Counted from the stretch's first letter, positions 52,470 through 62,365 are shown. The stretch: 62,872 nucleotides of DNA from Frigoriflavimonas asaccharolytica (GCF_013294015.1 NZ_JABSNO010000021.1:1-62872); one strand, 5' to 3'. Program-made: numbers and translations. Notes: generated from the sequence alone by a model not told the origin.

Positions 52470-52802
52470 TTATATTTCGTCTTCAGAATCTATCGTGAAG
52501 TTTCTGCCTTTGAAGTCTTTGTCGTGCCTGTCTGATATTACATCTTCGCCTTTTTCGTTGATGATGAAATCTGTGGCTTCCTCAAAATTTTGTTTAAAAT
52601 CTTCAAAATCTTCTTTATAAAGATAAATTTTGTGCTTTTCAAAACTTGGATCTCTATCTTCGTGGAATATTTTTTTGCTTTCTGTAATCGTGAGATAGTA
52701 ATCTCCTGCTTTTGTTTCACGTACATCAAAAAAATAGGTTCTTCTACCAGCTTTCAAAACTTTTGTGAAAATTTCTTCTTGTCTTTCTCTAAAATCACTC
52801 AT
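52470..52802 (-). CDS. PUR-family DNA/RNA-binding protein (DUF3276)
   Basis: A 110-aa PUR-alpha-like protein. The N-terminal FTKVLKAGRRTYFFDVRETKAGDYYLTITESKK is highly conserved in the family, and the C-terminal part is acidic. PUR domains bind single-stranded nucleic acid as dimers; the bacterial targets are unknown. Promoter box TATATTTG on the minus strand lies at 52846-52839. Confidence 0.92.
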   Translation of the reverse strand: MSDFRERQEEIFTKVLKAGRRTYFFDVRETKAGDYYLTITESKKIFHEDRDPSFEKHKIYLYKEDFEDFKQNFEEATDFIINEKGEDVISDRHDKDFKGRNFTIDSEDEI

Positions 52803-52838
52803 TCGTAAAAATTAATTGGATAATATTATCTTCTCAAA

Positions 52839-52846
52839 CAAATATA
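52839..52846 (-). promoter_or_regulatory. Candidate -7 box for the DUF3276 gene
   Basis: The minus strand reads TATATTTG, 37 bases before the ATG. Confidence 0.45.
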
Positions 52847-52912
52847 ATGGAAATCTTTTACCTAAGAAAAATTTTTCGAGAATTATTTTAAATTTGTAAA
52901 CTAGAGCCAAAA

Positions 52913-54574
52913 TCATGCAACAACACTATTGTCCAAACTACTGAGGTTCAAAATATTGTCTGCATTCTTCGCGCTGCTTTCTCTGTGCGTAATGATGATG
53001 GAAGTACAGTTTTTGAGATCTTTTTCTATGTTTTCCAAAATATTTTCTTCCGTTTCTGTATCTAAAGCAGAAAGAGAATCGTCAAAAATGAGAATTTCTG
53101 GCTTTTTTATGAGTGCTCTTGCAATGCAAATCCTTTGTTTTTGTCCGCCAGAAAGCATTACGCCACGTTCTCCCACCATGGTTTCGTATTTTTCTTTGAA
53201 GCCTAAAATATTCTTGTGAATATCTGCTTTTTTTGCAAATTCTTCTATCAATTCTGGCGTAGCATCGTCTACTCCAAAACCAATGTTGGTTGCAATAGTA
53301 TCTGAAAAAAGATAGCTTTCTTGTGGTATATAACCGATGTATTTTCTATAAACATTGATGTTGTGTTCACGTAAATCTTTCCCGTCAATTAAAATTTTGC
53401 CTTCCGTTGGATCTATCAATCTGCAAAGCAACAATGCAATGGTCGATTTTCCGCTCCCAGTTTTACCCATTATTGCTAGAGAATTCCCCGCTTTTAATTT
53501 GAAATTTACATTTTTTAAAGCTTGAATTCCTGTATTTGGGTAGGTATAAGAAACATTTTGAAATTCTATATCGCCTTTTATCTCGTAATCTCTATTGTTT
53601 CTATTGATGATGTTGGATTTTTTGTCTAAAAATTCATTAATTCTAGACATAGAAGCTTCTGCTCTTTGGTTAATAGAAGTTACCCAACCAACCATAGAAA
53701 ATGGGAAAATGAGAATATTGATGTACAAAAAGAAATCTGCAATTTTGCCTACAGAAATTTCTTTCGCCATATATTTTTCTCCACCAATGAAGAGGATTGC
53801 AACATTTAAAAGCCCAATTACGAATAAAATAATGGTGAAGAAATAAGCTTCTGTTTTTGCAAGATCTAAAGATTTATCTTGATAATCTATTACTTTTTCT
53901 CCGTAGCTTTTCTCTATATATTTTTCTTTGGCAAAATATTTCACCACTCGAATTCCGGAAAAGCTGTCTTGTACAAAAGTTGAAATATCAGATTGGCTTT
54001 TCTGTTTAATTTTAGATTTTTTGTTGATGATGGAGCTTACCTTATATATCAGGAAAGATAAAATTGGCAATGGCAGCAAAGACCAAAGCGTCATTTCTAC
54101 ATCCGTATTTAGCATGTAAATACTTGTTATTACCAATAGTATAATGAGATTTGCAATATACATAACGCCTGGTCCAAGATACATTCTCACGGCAACTACA
54201 TCTTCGGATAGTCTATTCATCAAATCTCCAATTCTAGTAGTTTTGTAATCTGTGAGAGACATTTCTTGGTAATGTCTGTAAATTTTATTTTTCAGTTGAT
54301 ATTCAATTCTTCTGGATGCAACGATGATGGTTTGGCGCATCATAAAGGTGAAAAATCCTGTCAAAAGGGAACTTCCTACGATAATTCCTACGTAAATCAA
54401 AACATCTTGGTTGAAACCTGCTTGTCCTTTTTTAGAAATTTCGTCTACAGATTTTCCCACAAACTGAACTTTGTAAATATTAAAAAAATTGCTACAAATG
54501 ATAAACAGAAATCCCCAAAGAAGTAGAATTTTGTGCTTGTAGAAATATGGGTTTAGGGTTTTTAATGCGTTCAT
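52913..54574 (-). CDS. ABC exporter with fused membrane and ATPase domains
   Basis: A 553-aa half-transporter. Six membrane helices (about 15-300), then an NBD with Walker A MGKTGSGKSTIA, the Q-loop YIPQESYLFSDT, signature MLSGGQKQR, Walker B ILIFDDSLSALD and H-loop ITHRESSA. After Walker B the catalytic position is Asp rather than the usual Glu, a non-canonical form also found in one half of heterodimeric exporters. No partner half-transporter lies beside it. The substrate is unknown. -7 box TATTTTTG (minus) at 54593-54586. Confidence 0.9.
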   Translation of the reverse strand: MNALKTLNPYFYKHKILLLWGFLFIICSNFFNIYKVQFVGKSVDEISKKGQAGFNQDVLIYVGIIVGSSLLTGFFTFMMRQTIIVASRRIEYQLKNKIYRHYQEMSLTDYKTTRIGDLMNRLSEDVVAVRMYLGPGVMYIANLIILLVITSIYMLNTDVEMTLWSLLPLPILSFLIYKVSSIINKKSKIKQKSQSDISTFVQDSFSGIRVVKYFAKEKYIEKSYGEKVIDYQDKSLDLAKTEAYFFTIILFVIGLLNVAILFIGGEKYMAKEISVGKIADFFLYINILIFPFSMVGWVTSINQRAEASMSRINEFLDKKSNIINRNNRDYEIKGDIEFQNVSYTYPNTGIQALKNVNFKLKAGNSLAIMGKTGSGKSTIALLLCRLIDPTEGKILIDGKDLREHNINVYRKYIGYIPQESYLFSDTIATNIGFGVDDATPELIEEFAKKADIHKNILGFKEKYETMVGERGVMLSGGQKQRICIARALIKKPEILIFDDSLSALDTETEENILENIEKDLKNCTSIIITHRESSAKNADNILNLSSLDNSVVA

Positions 54575-54585
54575 AATATCTTTTG

Positions 54586-54593
54586 CAAAAATA
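54586..54593 (-). promoter_or_regulatory. Candidate -7 box for the ABC exporter gene
   Basis: The minus strand reads TATTTTTG, 11 bases before the ATG. It diverges from the nusB promoter. Confidence 0.4.
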
Positions 54594-54647
54594 CGATTTA
54601 CTATTGAAGCAACATTCTATAATCCTTTAGAAATATTAAAAAATTGC

Positions 54648-54657
54648 TATCTTTGCA
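54648..54657 (+). promoter_or_regulatory. Candidate -7 box for nusB
   Basis: TATCTTTGCA, the full extended consensus, 19 bases before the nusB ATG. The -33 is weak (CTTTAG at the right distance). Confidence 0.5.
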
Positions 54658-54676
54658 CTCACAAAAGTTCATATAA

Positions 54677-55582
54677 ATGCTAGGAAGAAGACAAATACGA
54701 GAGAAGGTAATAGAAAGCTTGTACGGAAACATACAAAATCCGTTGGAATATGACTTTTTAGAAAGAAATATGCTAAGAGAGATCGATAAAATTTATCATC
54801 TTTACATATATCAACTAAATTTTTTATTGTCCTTAAAAGAGGTTGCGGAAAAGCAAATGGAAATTGGAAAAGCAAAATACATCAAAGATGATAATGAAGA
54901 TGCTCCCAATAGAAAATTTGTAGATAACAAAGTATTATTGCAGTTGGAAGCGAATGCGGAGCGCATTGTTTTCACGGGTAAACACAAGGATTTGCAATGG
55001 GATTTGCAAGAGCATCTTTTGGTTTCTACCTTTCAAAAAATTAAAAAAGGTAAACGCTACCAAGATTTTATGAATTTGGAAACAAGTTCTTATCTAGAAG
55101 ATCAAAAATTTATTGGCAAACTTTTTTTAAGATATATTGCAGAAAATGAAGATTTTCATGCGCATTTGGAAGAGAAAGAATTAAGTTGGGCTTCGGATTT
55201 TCATATAGCTAATTCTATGTTTCAAAAAACAATAGGATTTTTGAAAGAAGATGAAGAAAGCCATACTTTAATTAAAACCATAAAAGACGACGAAGATAGA
55301 GATTTTGCAAAAAAACTTTTGAATGAAAGCGTAAAACACTGGGATGAAACAGAAGGAAAATTAAAGGATAAGCTTATCAATTGGGAATTGGATCGTATTT
55401 CATTGATGGATAAAATCATCATCATCGCTGCAATCACAGAATTAGATTATTTTCCATTGACGCCCACAAAAGTACTTTTAAACGAATATATAGAAATTTC
55501 TAAGGTGTTTTCTACCGAGAAATCTAATGTATTTGTGAATGGTATTTTAGATAAATATACCAAAGAAATAAATAGAATTTAG
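54677..55582 (+). CDS. nusB: Transcription antitermination factor NusB
   Basis: A 301-aa protein, about twice the E. coli length, as usual in Flavobacteriia. The start MLGRRQIREKVIESLYG is typical of this long form, and the C-terminal NusB domain has LDRISLMDKIIIIAAITELDYFPLTPTKVLLNEYIEISKVFSTEKSNVFVNGILDK. It binds boxA RNA with NusE to help rRNA transcription. First of a run with the DUF1573 gene and yajC. Confidence 0.95.
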   Translation: MLGRRQIREKVIESLYGNIQNPLEYDFLERNMLREIDKIYHLYIYQLNFLLSLKEVAEKQMEIGKAKYIKDDNEDAPNRKFVDNKVLLQLEANAERIVFTGKHKDLQWDLQEHLLVSTFQKIKKGKRYQDFMNLETSSYLEDQKFIGKLFLRYIAENEDFHAHLEEKELSWASDFHIANSMFQKTIGFLKEDEESHTLIKTIKDDEDRDFAKKLLNESVKHWDETEGKLKDKLINWELDRISLMDKIIIIAAITELDYFPLTPTKVLLNEYIEISKVFSTEKSNVFVNGILDKYTKEINRI

Positions 55583-55625
55583 AAATACTAATTAAATTTC
55601 AACTAAATAATATAAATATTCAAAC

Positions 55626-56174
55626 ATGAAAAAGATAACATTTATTTTAGGATTAGCAGCTATCAGTTTGGTTGCTTGTAAAAAAGAAGTTAGCACAATA
55701 CAAGCAGATACTGTAGTAGATTCTACAATGGCTACAACTGCAAGTCCAGATGCAAGTATGGAACCTCAAACAATGGATCCAAATTTGCCACCTCCACCTC
55801 CTCCTGCTCCAGCAGAAGCTAATCCAGAAGCAGCAGCAATGGAAGCAGCAAAGAAAAATCCTGTTACTACTTTGGTGTTGTCTCAAAGTAACTTTGATTT
55901 TAAAGACGTTAAAAAAGGACAAGTTGTAGATCATAAATATGAATTTACAAACACAGGAAAAAATCCTTTAATTATCTCCGAAGTGAAGCCTGGTTGTGGT
56001 TGTACAGTTCCAGATTATACAAAAACTCCTATTCTTCCTGGTAAAAAAGGTTTCGTGAATTTAAAATTTGATTCTTCTAGTTTTGACGGAGCAGTGAATA
56101 AATATGCAGATGTATACGCAAACGTAGAAAATATGCCAATAAAGCTAACGTTCTCCGCAAACGTGGTAAAATAA
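55626..56174 (+). CDS. DUF1573 lipoprotein
   Basis: A 182-aa protein with lipobox SLVACKKE (Cys18), a Pro/Ala-rich linker (PPPPPPAPAEANPEAAAMEAA) and a DUF1573 immunoglobulin-like domain (FDFKDVKKGQVVDHKYEFTNTGKNPLIISEVKPGCGCTVPDY). The domain is common in Bacteroidota exported proteins; its role is not established. It is 43 bases after nusB and 12 before yajC. Confidence 0.92.
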   Translation: MKKITFILGLAAISLVACKKEVSTIQADTVVDSTMATTASPDASMEPQTMDPNLPPPPPPAPAEANPEAAAMEAAKKNPVTTLVLSQSNFDFKDVKKGQVVDHKYEFTNTGKNPLIISEVKPGCGCTVPDYTKTPILPGKKGFVNLKFDSSSFDGAVNKYADVYANVENMPIKLTFSANVVK

Positions 56175-56186
56175 TTTTTAGAAAAT

Positions 56187-56510
56187 ATGATGACAATTTT
56201 TTTACAAGTGGGGCAAGAAGGTAGTTCTACTACAATGCTAATGATGATGGGCGCAATGTTCGTGGGATTTTATTTCTTGATGATTCGTCCACAAATGACG
56301 AAGGCAAAGAAAGAGAAAAAATTTCAAGAAGATTTGAAAGTAGGAAGTAGAGTAGTTCTAACTTCTGGTTTGCATGGCAGAATAGCACAAGTACAAGAAG
56401 ATGGAATAGTGATAGAAACACTTTCTGGTAAATTAAAGTTTGAAAAAGCAGCAATTTCTAGAGAATTTACAGCACAAAGATTCCCAGAAACTGAACCTGA
56501 AAAGAAATAA
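56187..56510 (+). CDS. yajC: Preprotein translocase subunit YajC
   Basis: Accessory of the Sec translocon with SecD and SecF. A 107-aa protein with one membrane helix (about 20-37) containing GAMFVGFYFLMIRPQ, the family signature, followed by the cytoplasmic KVGSRVVLTSGLHGRIAQVQEDGIVIET. The start may be the second ATG 3 bases on. It ends before a terminator. Confidence 0.95.
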   Translation: MMTIFLQVGQEGSSTTMLMMMGAMFVGFYFLMIRPQMTKAKKEKKFQEDLKVGSRVVLTSGLHGRIAQVQEDGIVIETLSGKLKFEKAAISREFTAQRFPETEPEKK

Positions 56511-56530
56511 TCGTTAATTCGATCCAATTT

Positions 56531-56563
56531 AATTCCATCAAATTTTTTGATGGAATTTTTTTT
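56531..56563 (+). terminator. Terminator after yajC
   Basis: Perfect 12-bp stem AATTCCATCAAA / TTTGATGGAATT, then TTTTTT. It ends the nusB-DUF1573-yajC unit. Confidence 0.85.
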
Positions 56564-56595
56564 CTACCATCTTCTTATTTAAACTTGTATTTTTT

Positions 56596-56690
56596 ACCAT
56601 TAAGTTTTTTGTTAAGAAATTAAGGTCATTAAAATTTATCTTTGATAAATTTTAGCAAAATTCTTAATGAAAATTAATGTCTTGATGGTT
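56596..56690. repeat. Long hairpin repeat element, copy B
   Basis: Begins ACCATTAAGTTTTTTG and ends CTTGATGGT, with inner complementary parts (GTTAAGAAATTAAGG with TTCTTAATG). It has the same arms and layout as 26988-27080, so the two are likely copies of one element. Confidence 0.6.
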
Positions 56691-56706
56691 TATTAAAAAA
56701 AAATTA

Positions 56707-57444
56707 ATGATGATAAGCAATAATTCTAAAATAGTCCTTATTCTCGGAGCCAATTCTGATGTGGCAAAACAATGCATTTTGCAATATGTAGAAAAGGGAT
56801 TTTCCGTAATTGCATCATCCAGAAATTTGAAAAGTCTAGAAGATTTTATTAATGAAAATAAGATAGATTCTACCAAAATTTCCCTTCATCATTTTGACGC
56901 TACAGATTTTTCTTCGCATCAAAATTTCTATGATGAACTTCCCTCAAAACCTCACATCGTGATTTACGCTGCGGGACTTTTGGTGGAAAATCAACAAGCC
57001 TTGCAAGATTTTGAAGGAACTTTTGAAATGATGAAAGTCAATTATTCTGGCGCAGTTTCTATTCTAAACATTATTGCGATGGACAAATTCAACAAAAATT
57101 TAGAAAGAATTATCGGGTTGTCTTCCCTTTCTGGTGTTCGTGGTAGAAAGAGCAATTTCATTTATGGAAGCACAAAATCTGCTTTTACGCAATATCTTGC
57201 AGGACTTCGACAAGAATTAGCTTCAAGAAAAATTGTGGTGAATGTTTTGGTGAGTGGCTACATCAATACCAAAATTAATGAAGGTTTAGAACTGAACAAA
57301 AACCTTTTGATGGAGCCGAATTACGTTGCGAAACACATCGTAAATGCGGGAAATTCTTTCTCTATAGTTCCTAATTTTAAATGGAAATTAATTTATTATA
57401 TTTTGAAGATTCTGCCGGAGAGTTTGGTGGCTAAATTGCCGTAG
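56707..57444 (+). CDS. Short-chain dehydrogenase/reductase
   Basis: A 245-aa SDR protein. The nucleotide site is VLILGANSDVAKQC (a GxxSxxx form of the Gly-rich motif), then YAAGLLVEN (NAG-like), and the catalytic Ser-Tyr-Lys in GLSSLSGVRGRKSNFIYGSTKSAF (Tyr153, Lys157 by position). It reduces or oxidises an unknown substrate. It is preceded by the hairpin repeat B and followed by another repeat element. Confidence 0.88.
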   Translation: MMISNNSKIVLILGANSDVAKQCILQYVEKGFSVIASSRNLKSLEDFINENKIDSTKISLHHFDATDFSSHQNFYDELPSKPHIVIYAAGLLVENQQALQDFEGTFEMMKVNYSGAVSILNIIAMDKFNKNLERIIGLSSLSGVRGRKSNFIYGSTKSAFTQYLAGLRQELASRKIVVNVLVSGYINTKINEGLELNKNLLMEPNYVAKHIVNAGNSFSIVPNFKWKLIYYILKILPESLVAKLP

Positions 57445-57469
57445 CAAAATTCAGTAATTAGAAGTACAG

Positions 57470-57530
57470 TTTGTCATGCTGAAAGCATCTAGCAGTATAA
57501 AATTACGCTAGATTCCCACGCAATGACAAA
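57470..57530. repeat. Inverted-repeat element GTCATGC type
   Basis: TTTGTCATGCTGAAAGC...CTAGC at the left, and GCTAGATTCCCACGCAATGACAAA at the right whose complement is TTTGTCATTGCG...TCTAGC. The ends pair over about 10 bases and the inner CTAGC again. This type of element is common between genes in Flavobacteriia. Confidence 0.6.
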
Positions 57531-57600
57531 GCGACTGCTTGGTATAATTGTTTATGGAATTAGAAAAAATCCAATCTTTTTCTGTCTGCAAAGAAAATCA

Positions 57601-59796
57601 TTAGCTTTCATTTCCGTTATTTTCCATTTCTAGCGATTTATAAAATGCAACCGCAATATTAATTTCAAAATAAGAAAAATCTTCGCCTAGTTCTTCTTTT
57701 ATCGCTTTTAAAGATTGAATAGTTTGGGTTTTTGCAATAGAAATTATGGGGTCTATTTTTTCTACATCCATCAATTCACTCGGTTTTATTGCTCCCGCAA
57801 TTACGAAATTAGCAAAGTGATTTTGAATAGTATTAATGGATAAATTCCTGATTTTAGCGATTTCTTCGATGTTATTTCCATCTTTGTACATTTGGAAAGT
57901 CGTGGTGTAAGTACCGCTAATATTTTTATTTCCTTCTTTTGGCGCACGAATTTTTTTCGGAGCTTTTTCGGAAATTTTGCTGTTTAATTCATGAATTGTA
58001 CAATGATCTTGAATTACATTTAAAAATAATTCTCCATATTTTTCTATTTTAAAAGCGCCAAAACCGCTAATCTGCGCAAGTTCTTCTTTAGAATTTGGTA
58101 GATAACTTGCCAGTTCCATCAAACTTGCATCAGATAAAATTACATAAGGCGGCACATTTTCTTGTTCCGCTTTTTGTCTGCGTACCATTCTCAATTCATC
58201 AAATAAGTCTAGATTTGCATCTATTTCATTGGTTTCATAGGTGGTTTCTATATCTTCTACAGTTACTGCTTTTACTAAATCTTTTACTTTTTGCAGATTA
58301 ACTTTTCTACTATTAAATAAAATTTCTTTGCTGGATTCCGTTAATTTTAAAACAGGATATTCATCATTAGAATCTTTTAAAAAATCATTAATGATCAATT
58401 GCCGAATTAAATTTTGCCAATATTTTTTATCAGAATTGGCTCCAATTCCATAAGTCGGCATATCTTTCATGTAATCTTTTATTTTTACACTTTTCGAACC
58501 TCGAAGAAAATCAATGATTAAATTTTTTCCAAACCTTTCTTTCAATCGGAAAATAGCACTCAATAATTTTTGTGCATCAATGGTCGCATCCCAATTTTCA
58601 AATTCGCTCAAACAATAATCGCAAGAATTACAATTTCCAGGGTGAGATTCTCCGAAATATTCCATTAAATATTGTCGTCTGCATTTGTGCATCTCGGCAA
58701 AGTCTGTCATTTGTTGCAATTTCCGCAGCATCAAACTAGATTGTTCTTCGTTTTCAGACATTGCAAAGTTTTTCAACTTCATCACATCGGCATTAGAATA
58801 AAATAAAATCGCTTCACTTGGCAAACCATCTCTTCCTGCTCTTCCGGTTTCTTGGTAATAACTTTCAATATTTTTGGGCAAATCTGCATGAATTACAAAT
58901 CGCACATTGCTTTTGTCTATTCCCATTCCAAATGCAATGGTCGCAATCATTACGCGAATTTTATCTTTAATGAAATCATCCTGAACTTTCGCTCGTTCCA
59001 CCGAAGGAATTCCAGCGTGATAATAGGCAGCATTTATCCCGTTTTCCTTCAGGTAATTCGCTAATTCTTCCGTACCTTTTCTTGAAAGACAATAGATAAT
59101 CCCAGAATCATTTGGATGTTCATTTAAATACTGAATGATATGATTGCTTACCGATTGTTTCGGCTGAACAAAATATTTAATATTTGCTCTATTGAAAGAC
59201 GAAATTAAAACGGTTGGATCTTGAAGATTCAGTTGTTTAATAATATCTTGCCGCGTAATTTCATCTGCACTTGCTGTAAGTGCAATAATTGGCGTTTGTG
59301 GAAATTGCTCTTTAATCCCATTTAAAAACAAATAATCCGGACGAAAATCATGTCCCCAATGCGAAACACAATGCGCTTCATCAACTGCAAAAAGGGAAAT
59401 ATTGATGTCTTTCAACAGATTTAAAAAGTGACCATTATCTGCACTTAATTTTTCTGGCGCAACATATAGAAGTTTAAGTTTACCATCTTTTAATTGTCGA
59501 AAAGTTTCATTTTGCTCATTAGGATTCATGGAAGAATTGAGAAATGCAGCAGAAATTCCATTCGCGCGCAAAGCATCAACTTGATCTTTCATCAACGCTA
59601 TTAATGGCGAAATCACGATTGCTGTTCCCTCCAAAACCAAAGCCGGAACTTGGTAGCACAAAGATTTTCCGCCGCCAGTTGGCATCAAAACAAAGGTATC
59701 TTTTTTTGCAATTACATTTTCTACTGCATTTGCTTGCGTGAGCCGAAAACGATTATATCCAAAATATTTTTTTAAGATTTCTAAAGATTTTTCCAT
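57601..59796 (-). CDS. recQ: ATP-dependent DNA helicase RecQ
   Basis: 3'-5' helicase for recombination and fork repair. A 731-aa protein with motif I LMPTGGGKSLCYQVPA, the DEAH box AVDEAHCVSHWGHDFRPDY, motif VI HADLPKNIESYYQETGRAGRDG, a zinc-binding RQC region (CNSCDYCLSEFENWD), a winged helix, an HRDC domain (about 540-600) and an extra C-terminal helical region (HTH_40-like, from about 630). Monocistronic. Confidence 0.96.
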   Translation of the reverse strand: MEKSLEILKKYFGYNRFRLTQANAVENVIAKKDTFVLMPTGGGKSLCYQVPALVLEGTAIVISPLIALMKDQVDALRANGISAAFLNSSMNPNEQNETFRQLKDGKLKLLYVAPEKLSADNGHFLNLLKDINISLFAVDEAHCVSHWGHDFRPDYLFLNGIKEQFPQTPIIALTASADEITRQDIIKQLNLQDPTVLISSFNRANIKYFVQPKQSVSNHIIQYLNEHPNDSGIIYCLSRKGTEELANYLKENGINAAYYHAGIPSVERAKVQDDFIKDKIRVMIATIAFGMGIDKSNVRFVIHADLPKNIESYYQETGRAGRDGLPSEAILFYSNADVMKLKNFAMSENEEQSSLMLRKLQQMTDFAEMHKCRRQYLMEYFGESHPGNCNSCDYCLSEFENWDATIDAQKLLSAIFRLKERFGKNLIIDFLRGSKSVKIKDYMKDMPTYGIGANSDKKYWQNLIRQLIINDFLKDSNDEYPVLKLTESSKEILFNSRKVNLQKVKDLVKAVTVEDIETTYETNEIDANLDLFDELRMVRRQKAEQENVPPYVILSDASLMELASYLPNSKEELAQISGFGAFKIEKYGELFLNVIQDHCTIHELNSKISEKAPKKIRAPKEGNKNISGTYTTTFQMYKDGNNIEEIAKIRNLSINTIQNHFANFVIAGAIKPSELMDVEKIDPIISIAKTQTIQSLKAIKEELGEDFSYFEINIAVAFYKSLEMENNGNES

Positions 59797-59861
59797 TGCT
59801 CAAAAATTTGTGTAGGGTAAAAATAGTTAAATCTAACAAATATATTCCCTCATATTTTTTA

Positions 59862-59869
59862 TAAATTTG
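59862..59869 (+). promoter_or_regulatory. Candidate -7 box for the 59919 gene
   Basis: TAAATTTG 49 bases before the ATG; no clear -33. Confidence 0.35.
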
Positions 59870-59918
59870 TTAATCAAAGACAGAAATATATTCAACACTT
59901 ACTTTAAACGCAAGATAT

Positions 59919-60518
59919 ATGATCAAGAGAATAGAAGAGTATAGTAATTTAGAGGAATTTGGTGAAGATATTGTTCAATTCCATGTTTTTTTACAAAATG
60001 ATGCTGGAAATGAAGTTAGAATTCCTTGGATGATTAACTTTTCGCATTTTAGAAGATTTCTTCAAAATTACAATCCCGATGCTGCAGATTATATCTCAAA
60101 AGTAAGTAGCGGAATTAGAAGTTACGGATTTATGGATTCTAAAATTCTTCAGATTTTACATTCGGAAGAATTTCCAGTCCATTTTTTTATAGAAAAATAT
60201 ATGAATGAATATTCTGAAGAAAAAATCCAAAAACACATAGAATGGTCAGAAAATTTGAAATTTACTGCAGCTGCTAAAGAATCTTTAAACGAAATTCAAG
60301 AATTGATTCCTGATATGGCATTTAGCAATTCTCGAAGAGCTGTTTTCGCTGATGCAGTAGATGAAGCAATGCAGAAAGAGGTGAAAAAATTCTATCCAGA
60401 TTTTTTTGATAATGCTGATGTAGACTCTTATAAAAAATACGATGATTTCTTTATGAATCAGATCAGCCAACTGGTAACAAAATTAAATGATTATTTTTAT
60501 AAAGAATCACATAAATAA
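59919..60518 (+). CDS. Conserved cytosolic protein of unknown function
   Basis: A 199-aa protein with no signal peptide or membrane segment. It is acidic and rich in Phe and Tyr, with mostly helical prediction. The N-terminal part contains FLQNDAGNEVRIPWMINFSHF and the middle a long helix of SEEKIQKHIEWSENL type. I cannot assign a family. Converges with aspS. Confidence 0.7.
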   Translation: MIKRIEEYSNLEEFGEDIVQFHVFLQNDAGNEVRIPWMINFSHFRRFLQNYNPDAADYISKVSSGIRSYGFMDSKILQILHSEEFPVHFFIEKYMNEYSEEKIQKHIEWSENLKFTAAAKESLNEIQELIPDMAFSNSRRAVFADAVDEAMQKEVKKFYPDFFDNADVDSYKKYDDFFMNQISQLVTKLNDYFYKESHK

Positions 60519-60549
60519 AAAAGCGAAGAAATATACTCCGCTTCCAATT
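60518..60549. terminator. Weak bidirectional hairpin between convergent genes
   Basis: AAGCGAAG and CTCCGCTT pair with one mismatch; T/A runs lie on both sides. Confidence 0.4.
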
Positions 60550-60557
60550 TATATTTT

Positions 60558-62303
60558 TTAATTCAATTTCAAACTCAATTCCTCCAACTGCTCATCAGAA
60601 ATTTTGCTCGGCGCATCAATCATTACATCACGTCCAGAATTATTTTTCGGAAAAGCGATGTAATCTCTTATCGTTTCGTTGCCATCTAAAATCGCGACCA
60701 ATCGATCAAATCCTAAAGCAATTCCTGCGTGTGGTGGTGCTCCATATTTGAAAGCGTTCATCAAAAAGCCAAACTGTGCTTCTGCATCTTCTTTAGAAAA
60801 TCCGAGTAAATCAAACATTCTGGATTGCATTTCTTTATTAAAAATTCTTACAGATCCACCGCCAATTTCGTTGCCATTTAAAACTAAATCGTAAGCATTT
60901 GCTCTTGCTTTTCCAGGATTTTCCGTTAATAAATGTTCGTCTTCTGGTTTTGGTGCGGTGAATGGATGATGCATTGCGTGGTATCTTTCGGTTTCTTCGT
61001 CCCATTCTAATAATGGAAAATCTAAAACCCAAAGTGGTGCAAAATCTTTTGGATTTCTTAAATTCAATTGATTACCTAATTCCATTCTCAATGCAGAAAG
61101 TTGTGCGCGAACTTTATTTTCAGTTCCGCTCATGATTAGCATTAAATCTCCTGCTTTTGCATTAAATTTTTCAGCAATTTTGCTTAATGATTCTTCATCG
61201 AAAAATTTATTTACAGAAGATGTTACGCTTCCATCTGCTTGTTTTTTAATCCAAATTAATCCAGAAGCACCAACTTGTGGTTTTTTCACAAAATCTACCA
61301 AAGCGTCAATTTGCTTTCTGGTATATTCTGCACAATTTTCAACATTTATTCCGACAACCAATTCTGCCTCATCAAAAATTTTGAAATCTTTACCTTTTGT
61401 TTCTTCGTTCAATTCTACAAACTCCATCCCGAAACGAATGTCTGGCTTATCGTTTCCATATTTTTGCATGGCTTCTTCATACGTTATTCTTGGAAATTTG
61501 CCTGTTTCTTTTCCAGAAATTTCTGAAATTAGATGAGAAGCCAAACCTTCAAAAATTTGTAAAACGTCTTCTTGCTCTACAAATGCCAATTCGCAATCTA
61601 TTTGGGTAAATTCTGGTTGACGATCTGCACGCAAATCTTCATCACGGAAACATTTTACAATTTGAAAATAGCGATCCATTCCGCCGATCATCAATAATTG
61701 TTTAAAAGTTTGTGGCGATTGTGGAAGCGCATAAAATTGCCCTTCGTTCATTCTGCTTGGCACCACAAAATCTCTTGCACCTTCTGGTGTAGATTTTATG
61801 AGAACTGGCGTTTCAACTTCTATAAAATTTTGATCAGATAAATAATTCCGAACTTTTTGTGCAATTTTACTTCTGAAAATCAACTTTTCTCGCACAGGAT
61901 TTCTTCTGATGTCCAAGTATCTGTATTTCATTCTCAATTCTTCGCCACCATCGGTTTCATCTTCTATGGTGAAAGGTGGAAGTTGAGATTCATTTAAAAT
62001 AGTTAATGTTTCTACTAAAATTTCTATATCTCCTGTTGGAATTTTAGGATTTTTTGAAGTTCTTTCTATTACTTTTCCTTCAACTTGAATCACGAATTCT
62101 CTGCCTAAATTTTTGGCAGCTTTCATCAATTCTTCGGTAGAACGCTCTTCGTCCAAAAGCAATTGCGTTACGCCATATCTGTCTCGCAGATCTATCCAGA
62201 TCATAAAACCTTTGTCTCGTATGGTTTGTACCCAACCAGAAAGGGTGACGGTTTCGTTTAAATTTTTGAGGGACAATTCTCCGTTGGTATGGCTTCTGAA
62301 CAT
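60558..62303 (-). CDS. aspS: Aspartyl-tRNA synthetase
   Basis: Attaches Asp to tRNA-Asp. A 581-aa class II synthetase: N-terminal OB anticodon-binding domain ([24 protein letters not shown]), catalytic core with motif 2 ([18 protein letters not shown]) and motif 3 ([19 protein letters not shown]), and the bacterial GAD insertion domain (about 280-410). The ATG at 62303 gives [11 protein letters not shown]. -7 box TATATTTG (minus) at 62373-62366. Confidence 0.97.
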   Translation of the reverse strand: MFRSHTNGELSLKNLNETVTLSGWVQTIRDKGFMIWIDLRDRYGVTQLLLDEERSTEELMKAAKNLGREFVIQVEGKVIERTSKNPKIPTGDIEILVETLTILNESQLPPFTIEDETDGGEELRMKYRYLDIRRNPVREKLIFRSKIAQKVRNYLSDQNFIEVETPVLIKSTPEGARDFVVPSRMNEGQFYALPQSPQTFKQLLMIGGMDRYFQIVKCFRDEDLRADRQPEFTQIDCELAFVEQEDVLQIFEGLASHLISEISGKETGKFPRITYEEAMQKYGNDKPDIRFGMEFVELNEETKGKDFKIFDEAELVVGINVENCAEYTRKQIDALVDFVKKPQVGASGLIWIKKQADGSVTSSVNKFFDEESLSKIAEKFNAKAGDLMLIMSGTENKVRAQLSALRMELGNQLNLRNPKDFAPLWVLDFPLLEWDEETERYHAMHHPFTAPKPEDEHLLTENPGKARANAYDLVLNGNEIGGGSVRIFNKEMQSRMFDLLGFSKEDAEAQFGFLMNAFKYGAPPHAGIALGFDRLVAILDGNETIRDYIAFPKNNSGRDVMIDAPSKISDEQLEELSLKLN

Positions 62304-62365
62304 ATAAATTTTGTTTCAAGTTTAGGGTTTCAAGTTCTATGTTTTGAACTCGAATTATATACTTG

